Of a stretch of DNA of 7,945 nucleotides, positions 1 through 5,494 are shown in pieces. The DNA comes from Acidobacteriota bacterium (GTDB lineage Bacteria; Acidobacteriota; Thermoanaerobaculia; Multivoradales; JAHEKO01): positions 1-7,945 of the forward strand of contig JAOTUP010000071.1 of assembly GCA_029863825.1 (NCBI GenBank), written 5' to 3'. Every line of letters begins with the position of its first letter. The first letter of the stretch is position 1. The position numbers were made by a program, and so were the translations under genes. Below the pieces are notes generated by a model. That model was not told the DNA's origin, ran no database searches, and saw only the letters and a program-made list of their open reading frames with translations.

Positions 1-176
1 TTGCGAAGAAGAAAGCCGGCTGGGTCGTTCTCCCAGGCAGGCAATCTGTTCCACTGCCGCAGAGTGTTCCATTCGATGTACGAACGTGGCCGCCGCCTGG
101 AGAGCGTCGCGGGGAGACCGCTTGGGACAATCACGGCCCTTGAAGGCGCCTTCAGGACTCGAGTGACTCTGCCCAT
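1..176 (-). CDS. Probable helix-turn-helix (XRE-like) regulator/antitoxin, N-terminal 58 residues only
   Basis: The reading frame opens with ATG at 176 and stays open to the left edge, so the gene is cut by the window. A strong Shine-Dalgarno sequence (GAGGAG at 190-185) lies 8 nt before the ATG. The first 25 nt overlap the end of the nucleotidyltransferase gene, so the two are probably translationally coupled. The visible protein is basic at first, then contains RRRPRSYIEWNTLRQWNRLP and then AWENDPAGFLLR. From memory, this 'W..LR.W..LP.WE..P.G.LLR' pattern is the segment just before the helix-turn-helix in small XRE-type proteins encoded beside DUF6036-like nucleotidyltransferases. The HTH itself would lie outside the window, so the function is inferred from this segment and the neighbour. 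A GTG at 134 is an alternative start but has no comparable ribosome binding site. I am fairly sure this is a real gene and moderately sure of its class. Confidence 0.62.
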   Translation of the reverse strand, partial: MGRVTRVLKAPSRAVIVPSGLPATLSRRRPRSYIEWNTLRQWNRLPAWENDPAGFLLR

Positions 177-730
177 CGGACAATCTCCTCGGAGGTCGGC
201 TCGGAGGTCGAGAAGCGACGGCTGAAATCCTCGAGCCGGGCCCAGGCCCGGGAGACGTCCCGGGCCCGGACCAGGAGCTCGAGCAGCTCGAGATCCATTC
301 GATCACCCGTCGCGCGCAGAATCAAAAGAGCGTTCACACCATCCGTCGTTGAACTCCAGAACTGCCAGGCCGCAAGTCGGTCCGCGAGGACCGCCTCCGG
401 CGCAAGGACGCGGAGCTTCCAGCCACCAGCTTCCAACGTAATAGCCTCCTCGCCGCTGTCCAGTTTGTCGCCAGGAAACTCGATGAAGACCTGCCCCTCG
501 CGGTGAATCCAGTGCCGTCCCTTTCGCTCGAAGCCGGCGTCAGAAAGCCGCCGTGCCACCTCGTCGGGGACCTCGCCGATGAAGTCGAGGTCGCCGGTGG
601 TATACGCACCGCCCGTGAGAAGCTCGACCGCGGCGCCACCGACAAGCACGGGAATCGAGGCCTCGTCTTCGTACAGGCTTTGCAGCCAGGCGACAAGCGC
701 CGCCGTCCTCTCGGGACCCTCGTCGAGCAT
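152..730 (-). CDS. Small nucleotidyltransferase-fold protein (DUF6036/MNT-like), putative toxin-antitoxin partner
   Basis: The protein has 192 residues from the ATG at 730. It shows the minimal nucleotidyltransferase signature: VGG at about 30-32, followed by GDLDF at about 46-50, whose two aspartates (D47, D49) are the expected metal ligands. A further acidic residue lies in VFIEF (E84). A conserved-looking LAPEAVLADRLAAW segment lies near 109-122, and the C-terminus is a charged helix. Related families transfer nucleotides to RNA or protein, or act in toxin-antitoxin pairs; the substrate here is unknown. Some database relatives carry a misleading 'UbiD' label, and no UbiD feature is visible. 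The frame is open upstream to 814, but a near-consensus promoter (761-789) lies inside that extension, so initiation at 730 is preferred. The leader is short and has no clear Shine-Dalgarno sequence. The next gene overlaps its last 25 nt, which supports a two-gene operon. The fold is likely; the biological role is uncertain. Confidence 0.78.
   Translation of the reverse strand: MLDEGPERTAALVAWLQSLYEDEASIPVLVGGAAVELLTGGAYTTGDLDFIGEVPDEVARRLSDAGFERKGRHWIHREGQVFIEFPGDKLDSGEEAITLEAGGWKLRVLAPEAVLADRLAAWQFWSSTTDGVNALLILRATGDRMDLELLELLVRARDVSRAWARLEDFSRRFSTSEPTSEEIVRWAESLES
185..190 (-). promoter_or_regulatory. Ribosome binding site of the left-edge HTH-like gene
   Basis: On the minus strand this reads GAGGAG, 8 nt before the ATG at 176. 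It lies inside the nucleotidyltransferase coding region and decides the start of the overlapping downstream gene. Confidence 0.6.
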
Positions 731-749
731 CAGGATCTTGGTGAAAATC

Positions 750-765
750 ACAATATATAAATTGT
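750..765. promoter_or_regulatory. Near-perfect 16-bp palindrome, candidate operator
   Basis: ACAATATATAAATTGT pairs with itself at seven of eight half-site positions; only 755/760 mismatch. It overlaps most of the predicted -10 box (761-766) and the expected transcription start near 754. That placement suits repression of the nucleotidyltransferase operon, perhaps by the HTH-like product at the left edge. It is AT-rich in an otherwise GC-rich window. Some symmetry is expected by chance in AT-rich promoter DNA, so the operator role is inference. Confidence 0.42.
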
Positions 766-789
766 ATGCGGCTTCTGACTCAGCGTCAA
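761..789 (-). promoter_or_regulatory. Sigma70-type promoter of the nucleotidyltransferase operon
   Basis: On the minus strand, TTGACG (789-784) and TACAAT (766-761) are separated by exactly 17 nt. Each hexamer differs from the TTGACA/TATAAT consensus at one position. Transcription would begin near 754, leaving a leader of about 24 nt before the ATG at 730. This places the in-frame extension up to 814 upstream of the transcript and supports the shorter start. Confidence 0.65.
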
Positions 790-1002
790 CTGGCGGGAAA
801 AAGGGTGAAGGCAAGTACCTAGATTAAAGACGCACTCGTCATCCACCGCGGCTATCAGGTCATCGGAGAGCCCGTATGTTGAGCAGGTGGCCGGGGCGTG
901 AGCTGGTACCGCCGAGGGAAGCGGCAGCTCCTCTGTCTGCCGGGCCAGGCTTCGCGGTGACGTCCCACACCTCATCCAATTCACTGAATCGCATATCCTG
1001 TC

Positions 1003-1024
1003 ACCAACCAGCTACCAACCAGCT
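1003..1024. repeat. Exact 11-bp tandem direct repeat upstream of the esterase gene
   Basis: ACCAACCAGCT occurs twice with no spacer (1003-1013 and 1014-1024), ending 28 nt before the esterase ATG. The 11-bp period is close to one helical turn, so a regulator could bind both copies on the same DNA face. It could equally be a simple replication-slippage duplication. Confidence 0.85.
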
Positions 1025-1040
1025 CCATGAACCGTACGAT

Positions 1041-1045
1041 GAGGA
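1041..1045 (+). promoter_or_regulatory. Ribosome binding site fixing the esterase start
   Basis: GAGGA lies 7 nt before the ATG at 1053. It favours this start, immediately before a signal peptide, over the in-frame ATG at 876. Confidence 0.65.
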
Positions 1046-1052
1046 ATCGAGA

Positions 1053-3068
1053 ATGAGATCCAAGGCTTTTCCTACACTCGTCGCCGGTGCTTTGGCGGTC
1101 GTGCTCTCCTGGGGCTGGGCCGGTGGCGCTTCGGTGCAAGGTACGGGACTTCGCCTGCCGGCACTCTTTGCCGATCACATGGTGCTGCAGCGCGAGATGG
1201 AGGTGCCGGTATGGGGCAGCGCTGCGCCGGGGGACGAGATCGCGATCGAGATCGCCGGCCAGAGAAAGGTCGCCGTGGCGGACGAGAACGGCGACTGGCG
1301 CACGACCCTCGATCCGCTCCCGGCTGGCGGCCCGCACGAGCTCGTCGTCCAGGGCGACCATACACTTCACTTCTCGGATGTTCTCGTGGGAGAGGTATGG
1401 CTGGCGTCGGGTCAGTCCAACATGGAGATGCCGCTTGCCGGCTGGGGGAGAATTCTCGACTTCGAGGCCGAGATCGCTCGCGCCGACTATCCAGAGATCC
1501 GCCTCTTCCACGTCGAGCACACAACGGCCATGCGGCCGCAGTCCGATGTCGAGACGACCGGCTGGAAGCGATGCAGCCCAGAGAGCGTCGCCGAGTTCTC
1601 GTCCACGGCCTACTTCTTCGGACGTCGCGTGTACCGCGAGATCGGCATCCCCGTGGGCCTCGTTCACAGCTCGTGGGGCGGCACCGTGGCCGAAGCCTGG
1701 ACCAGCGCCGGAACGCTCGAAGGGATGGACGACTTTCGCGAGGCCGTTGGGGAGGTCAAGTCGACGACGGCTGAGGACATCATCGAGATGCGCCGGGCGT
1801 TCGACGATGCCATGGCTTCCAGGCAGCGGGCACTCATCGAGAACGACGAAGGCATGGAAGATGGCTCTTTCGTCTGGGCGGGAGTTGATGTCGACGACTC
1901 CGGTTGGTCGACGATGGACTTGCCCACCAAGTGGGAGGACGCCGACCTTCCGGAGCTGGATGGTGTCGTCTGGTTCCGGCGCCGGGTCGAGCTGCCGGCA
2001 TCATGGGTGAATAGCGAGCTGGTGCTGACCTTGGGGCCTATCGACGACGGAGACGAGACGTTCTTCAATGGTGTGTCGTTAGGCTCGACGTACGGCTGGG
2101 ATATGCCGCGCCGCTACAAGGTGCCCGCGGACCTGGTTCGAGCAGGCGGCAACGTCATCACCGTGCGCGTATGGGATCCCTACTACTCGGGTGGCCTGTG
2201 GGGGGAGCCAAAGGACCTGAATCTCGAGGAGGCGGGCGGAGCGGGACTGTCGTTGGCTGGACCATGGAGCTACAAGGTCGGCCTCGACCTCGGCGAGCTC
2301 GAGCCGTTGCCGATCTCGCCGGATGAGCCGAACCGGCCGACTGTTCTTTTCAACGGCATGATCAGCCCGCTGGTGCCGTACGCGATTCGTGGCGCCATCT
2401 GGTATCAGGGCGAGTCGAACTCTTCGCGCGCCTACCAGTACCGGACGCTCTTTCCGGCGTTGATTCGGGATTGGCGCACCATCTGGGGCCAAGGAGATTT
2501 CCCGTTCTACTTCGTTCAACTCGCCGCTTTCGAGCCGGGCCCGCTGGAAGCCGGAGCCTGGGCCGAGCTGCGGGAGGCCCAGGCGATGGCGCTGTCGCTA
2601 CCCGCCACCGGGATGGCTGTCGCGATCGACATCGGCACCGCCGCCGACGTGCATCCCAAGAACAAGCAGGAGGTCGGAAATCGCCTCGCGCGGCTGGCTC
2701 TCAAGCGAGTCTACGGCGAGGAAATCGTCGACTCGGGTCCCCTCTACCGGCAGATGAGCCGAGAAGAGTCGAGGATTCGGCTGGCGTTCGATCACGCCCA
2801 AGGCGGTCTCGAAGCCAAGGGCGGAGCACTTACCGGGTTCACGCTCGCCGGCGAAGATCAAGCCTTTTTTCCGGCTGAAGCGCGGATCGAAGATGACACG
2901 GTCGTCGTGTGGAGTGGCGAGGTGTCAGACCCGGTGGCCGTACGTTACGGCTGGGCCGACAATCCCGACTGCAATCTCTACAACGCGGCAGGGCTTCCCG
3001 CGTCGCCGTTCCGCACCGATGCCTGGCCCGGCATCACGGAGGGGGCGGGAAAGGTGGATGAACGGTGA
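1053..3068 (+). CDS. Secreted sialate O-acetylesterase-family (SGNH) carbohydrate acetylesterase
   Basis: The protein has 671 residues. A Sec signal peptide occupies about residues 1-26 (basic MRSK, hydrophobic core, likely cleavage after WAGGA), so it acts in the periplasm or outside the cell. SGNH hydrolase blocks follow in order. GQSNMEMP (119-127) carries the nucleophile Ser122. HSSWGGTVAEAW (205-216) and WYQGESN (450-456) are family-specific. DVHP (532-535) carries the probable catalytic His534. The ending NAAGLPASPFRTDAWP (644-659) is characteristic of the family. A jelly-roll sugar-binding-like insertion spans roughly 276-395 (WFRRRVELP, later VRVWDPYYSGG), as in the long bacterial members. 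Annotated relatives deacetylate sialic acids, but others act on acetylated hemicellulose. No sialic acid catabolic gene is present, and all recognisable sugar-active neighbours point to mannan, so acetylated galactoglucomannan is the better substrate guess. The gene is convergent with the kinase gene, 81 nt away. The family call is secure; the substrate is inferred. Confidence 0.93.
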   Translation: MRSKAFPTLVAGALAVVLSWGWAGGASVQGTGLRLPALFADHMVLQREMEVPVWGSAAPGDEIAIEIAGQRKVAVADENGDWRTTLDPLPAGGPHELVVQGDHTLHFSDVLVGEVWLASGQSNMEMPLAGWGRILDFEAEIARADYPEIRLFHVEHTTAMRPQSDVETTGWKRCSPESVAEFSSTAYFFGRRVYREIGIPVGLVHSSWGGTVAEAWTSAGTLEGMDDFREAVGEVKSTTAEDIIEMRRAFDDAMASRQRALIENDEGMEDGSFVWAGVDVDDSGWSTMDLPTKWEDADLPELDGVVWFRRRVELPASWVNSELVLTLGPIDDGDETFFNGVSLGSTYGWDMPRRYKVPADLVRAGGNVITVRVWDPYYSGGLWGEPKDLNLEEAGGAGLSLAGPWSYKVGLDLGELEPLPISPDEPNRPTVLFNGMISPLVPYAIRGAIWYQGESNSSRAYQYRTLFPALIRDWRTIWGQGDFPFYFVQLAAFEPGPLEAGAWAELREAQAMALSLPATGMAVAIDIGTAADVHPKNKQEVGNRLARLALKRVYGEEIVDSGPLYRQMSREESRIRLAFDHAQGGLEAKGGALTGFTLAGEDQAFFPAEARIEDDTVVVWSGEVSDPVAVRYGWADNPDCNLYNAAGLPASPFRTDAWPGITEGAGKVDER

Positions 3069-3136
3069 CCACAAACGAGATGGACCAGCGTTACTTGGCC
3101 GGCTCTGGCGCACATCACGGCGACACTCGTTCGGGA

Positions 3137-3157
3137 GGGCTGATTGGGGTCAGGCCC
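3137..3157. repeat. Imperfect inverted repeat overlapping the kinase stop codon
   Basis: GGGCTGA (3137-3143) can pair with TCAGGCCC (3150-3157) around a TTGGGG loop, giving seven pairs with one bulged G. It sits in the convergent gap between the esterase and kinase genes and includes the kinase stop codon (3152-3150). There is no T-tract on either strand, so it is not a typical intrinsic terminator. It could slow or end transcription from both sides, or be a relic of a dispersed REP-like palindrome; neither is shown. Confidence 0.35.
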
Positions 3158-4043
3158 CGACTGACCGCTCGGCCAGGGCTATGGCGCCGAGAACGCCGGC
3201 GCGACTGCCGAGGCTCGGCGGCACGATGAACCGGTCATTCTCCTCGGTGATAGCCGGCGCCTGAATGTAGCCGTTCAGCAACGCCCGCACCTTGTCGCGA
3301 ACCAAAGGAAACAACTGGAGCTGTTCCATGACTCCACCACCCAGGATGATCCGCTGAGCGGAGATCGCGCAGATGAGATTCGCCAGGCCCAGCGCCAGAT
3401 AGTGCGCCTCCAGTTCCCAGGCGGGATGGTCGGGGTCGAGGCTCTCCGCCTTTGCACCCCAGCGCTCTTCGAGCGCCGGCCCCGAGGCCAAGCCCTCGAG
3501 GCACGAGCCGTGGAAGGGACATCGTCCCGAGTACTCATCGTCTTCACGCCGTGCAATCAGCATGTGCCCCATCTCGGGATGCACGAGGCCGTGCAGCAGT
3601 CGGCCCTCGACCATGGCGCCGCCGCCGATCCCGGTGCCGACGGTGAGGTAGACGAACGTCTCGAGACACTGGGCCGCTCCCCAGCGATACTCGCCCAGCG
3701 CGGCGCCGTTGACGTCGGTGTCGAAAGCGATCGGCACGGCCAGAGCTCGCGCGACCGCGCTGGCAAGATCGGTTTGGGCCCAGCCTGACTTGGGGGTCGA
3801 CGTGATATGTCCCCAGGTCGGTGAGCCGGGATGGGAATCGATGGGACCGAAGGAGGCGATGCCGATCGCGGCGAGCGGGACGGATCCGGCCTCGTACTGG
3901 AAGAAGGCGATCGCTCGCGCGATGGTGTCCTGTGGGTCCGTGGTAGGGAACCTGGTCTCGGATCTGATGTCGTCCGGTCCGGTGCCGACAGCGCAGACGA
4001 ACTTTGTGCCGCCCGCCTCGATGCCTCCAAACAGATCTGCCAT
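3150..4043 (-). CDS. ROK-family hexokinase, fructokinase/mannokinase type
   Basis: The 297-residue protein has the usual length for the zinc-containing ROK fructokinases (B. subtilis GmuE/YdhR type). An ATP-binding GIEAGGTKF lies at 7-15. DTDVNGAALGE (108-118) holds the catalytic base Asp110, GTGIGGG (136-142) is the second phosphate loop, and ILGGGV (233-238) is the adenosine-side glycine motif. The ROK zinc site is visible as His160 with Cys175, His178 and Cys181 (CPFHGSCLEG). The enzyme should phosphorylate fructose, and perhaps mannose or glucose, at O-6 in the cytoplasm. In this setting it would feed sugars released from mannan, possibly after mannose isomerisation, into glycolysis. B. 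subtilis gmuE sits in a glucomannan operon, which fits. I chose ATG 4043 over TTG 4057 because GAGGAGG lies 6 nt before it. It is last in the minus-strand cluster, 209 nt after the alpha-galactosidase. Exact sugar preference cannot be read from the sequence. Confidence 0.9.
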   Translation of the reverse strand: MADLFGGIEAGGTKFVCAVGTGPDDIRSETRFPTTDPQDTIARAIAFFQYEAGSVPLAAIGIASFGPIDSHPGSPTWGHITSTPKSGWAQTDLASAVARALAVPIAFDTDVNGAALGEYRWGAAQCLETFVYLTVGTGIGGGAMVEGRLLHGLVHPEMGHMLIARREDDEYSGRCPFHGSCLEGLASGPALEERWGAKAESLDPDHPAWELEAHYLALGLANLICAISAQRIILGGGVMEQLQLFPLVRDKVRALLNGYIQAPAITEENDRFIVPPSLGSRAGVLGAIALAERSVGA

Positions 4044-4049
4044 GTGGTG

Positions 4050-4056
4050 CCTCCTC
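4050..4056 (-). promoter_or_regulatory. Strong ribosome binding site of the ROK kinase gene
   Basis: On the minus strand this reads GAGGAGG, 6 nt before the ATG at 4043. It decides between this ATG and the upstream TTG at 4057, which would overlap the binding site. Unlike the coupled genes upstream in the cluster, this gene carries its own strong initiation signal. Confidence 0.75.
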
Positions 4057-4252
4057 AAGATCCCCTCAGTTCAGCCGCCTGATCGCGAGCCTCTTGCAGG
4101 CCGCAAGCGGGTGTCCTGCCGACGAGCATCTCTGCGCTCGAGGCGGGACGCCCCCAGAGGCCTCGGAGGTGATAGCCCTTTCCGTCGCCCACGGAGCACC
4201 GACCGCTTCCAGGTCGCGATACGTTGCGCGCCACGCCCCCTACATTCGGCCT
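4057..4252. other. Gap between the alpha-galactosidase and kinase genes
   Basis: Both flanking genes are on the minus strand. I find no credible promoter hexamer pair, no terminator with a T-tract and no coding sequence here. A small 5-bp hairpin (CTTGC 4093-4097 with GCAAG 4103-4107) is too weak to call. Read-through from the upstream operon is the simplest way to express the kinase. Confidence 0.4.
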
Positions 4253-5494
4253 TCAGTGAGCAGCCTCGCTTTCGCCACCCTCTCCGGCGAGGCGCTCGAG
4301 GCGAACCATCAGCACGTCGTGTGACGGAACCGCCGCTACGAGCGGTTGGCGAGTTGTCCCTAGATCTGTCTTGGCCCACAGGTCGAGAATCCGGAAGACG
4401 CGACCCTGGTCGAAGCAGGCATCTCGATCCGAGAGCTCGTCCACCACCGATTCCGTCTTCCAGTCAAATTCCACCCGCTTTTCCTCGTTTCCGCGGTTCA
4501 GGACCAGCATTGCCCAGTTCTCGTGGACCAGCGGCTTGAACCAGATCTCGATGTCTCCATCCGTCTTGTACTTGAATCCCTGGATGCCGAGCGGGTCCTG
4601 ATCGATCGCCACAACATCCTTGTTTGTCAGGATCTCCCGTGTCGCCTCGGACATCGACCGCAGGTCGTTGCCGGCGATGAGCGGGGCGGCCAGCATCGCC
4701 CACAGCGAGAAATGCGCCCGGTCTTCACTCACCGACATGCCGTTGCCGACCTCCATCATGTCTGGATCGTTCCAGTGCCCGGGACCGGCGTGCTGCCGCA
4801 ACCCATCCTGCATGTCGAGAATCCTCAGAACTCCCCACGATGACCATGAGCCGTGGTCGTACTCGCAGTCCCAACAGGGGTAGATGTCGCCCGTCGTGCG
4901 CCAGAGATGACCGATATCGGCTCCCCACTCCCACGGCTCGCTGTCGCCCCATTCGCAGATGCTGAACACAATCGGCCGGCCGGCGGCCCAGAGTGCATCG
5001 CGCATGGTCAGATACGCCCCCCGGGCTGCGAGGCCTTCAGTGTTGCACCAGTCGTATTTGAGGTAGTCGATGCCCCATTCGGCATAGCTGGCCGCGTCCT
5101 GATACTCGCGGCCGCGACTCCCCGGGCGGCCGCCACAGGTCTTCCACCCAGCATCGGAATAGATACCGAGCTTCAACCCCAGCGAATGAATGTAGTCGGC
5201 AAGCGCCTTCATGCCGGAGGGAAAGCGCTCCGGATCCGGCTGGATGAAACCTCTAGCGTCGCGCTCACCGTGCCAGCAGTCGTCGATGTTGACGTACTCG
5301 TAGCCTGCATCTTTCATTCCCGACGACACCATGGCATCGGCGGTTTCCCGAATGAGTTTCTCGTCGACATTGCAGCCGAACTTGTTCCAGCTGTTCCAGC
5401 CCATCGGTGGCGTCGTGGCCAGATCGTCGAACTTCTGCGCCTGGACGGTGGTCGCCGCCAGCGCCAGCGCGGCAACAATAAGAACTCGTTTCAC
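4253..5494 (-). CDS. Secreted GH27 alpha-galactosidase
   Basis: The 413-residue enzyme hydrolyses terminal alpha-galactosyl residues with retention of configuration. A Sec signal peptide spans 1-19 (MKRVLIVAALALAATTVQA, cut before QKF), so it is exported. The family opening TTPPMGWNSWNKF is at 27-39. The galactose-binding pair IDDCW is at 70-74 (Asp71, Asp72). The nucleophile Asp148 is in YLKYDWC, and the acid/base Asp203 is in LWRTTGDI, aligned by eye to Asp170 and Asp231 of human alpha-galactosidase A. CEWG at 180-183 and GPGHWNDPDMMEVGNG at 237-252 are further family signatures. Cysteines 41/73 and 120/150 match the two conserved disulfides, consistent with export. A C-terminal beta domain follows the catalytic barrel. 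The start is GTG 5494 and its first four bases overlap the stop of the phosphorylase gene (GTGA). In this locus the likely job is removing alpha-1,6-galactose from galactomannan oligosaccharides. Alpha-N-acetylgalactosaminidase activity is a less likely alternative. Confidence 0.95.
   Translation of the reverse strand: MKRVLIVAALALAATTVQAQKFDDLATTPPMGWNSWNKFGCNVDEKLIRETADAMVSSGMKDAGYEYVNIDDCWHGERDARGFIQPDPERFPSGMKALADYIHSLGLKLGIYSDAGWKTCGGRPGSRGREYQDAASYAEWGIDYLKYDWCNTEGLAARGAYLTMRDALWAAGRPIVFSICEWGDSEPWEWGADIGHLWRTTGDIYPCWDCEYDHGSWSSWGVLRILDMQDGLRQHAGPGHWNDPDMMEVGNGMSVSEDRAHFSLWAMLAAPLIAGNDLRSMSEATREILTNKDVVAIDQDPLGIQGFKYKTDGDIEIWFKPLVHENWAMLVLNRGNEEKRVEFDWKTESVVDELSDRDACFDQGRVFRILDLWAKTDLGTTRQPLVAAVPSHDVLMVRLERLAGEGGESEAAH

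Larger units (their letters stand above)
790..1052. other. Intergenic region upstream of the esterase gene
   Basis: Together with 731-789 this forms a 322-nt divergent gap. The left part holds the nucleotidyltransferase promoter and operator candidate. In the rest I see no convincing coding sequence on either strand and no clear sigma70 promoter for the esterase. The only structure I can support is an exact 11-bp tandem repeat at 1003-1024 and a ribosome binding site at 1041-1045. The open frame continuous with the esterase from 876 is arginine- and proline-rich, precedes a normal signal peptide, and is not thought to be translated. Confidence 0.55.

Noticed and set aside
1..225. Plus-strand open frame at the left edge
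   Set aside because: It is Arg/Ser-rich with no recognisable motif, and lies opposite the minus-strand HTH-like gene and the end of the nucleotidyltransferase, both of which have better support.
731..814. In-frame extension of the nucleotidyltransferase to an ATG at 814
   Set aside because: The near-consensus promoter at 761-789 lies inside this stretch, and family members start close to the shorter N-terminus.
748..984. Minus-strand 78-codon open frame in the divergent intergenic region
   Set aside because: No ribosome binding site or family motif was seen, and it overlaps the nucleotidyltransferase promoter and candidate operator.
876..1052. In-frame extension of the esterase to an ATG at 876
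   Set aside because: The extra residues are low-quality (Arg/Pro/Ala-rich), would bury the signal peptide inside the protein, and ATG 1053 has a good ribosome binding site.
4071..4379. Minus-strand open frame across the GH27 3' end and the gap before the kinase
   Set aside because: It is Arg/Gly/Ser-rich and overlaps the end of the GH27 gene in another frame; composition is typical of GC-rich out-of-frame translation.
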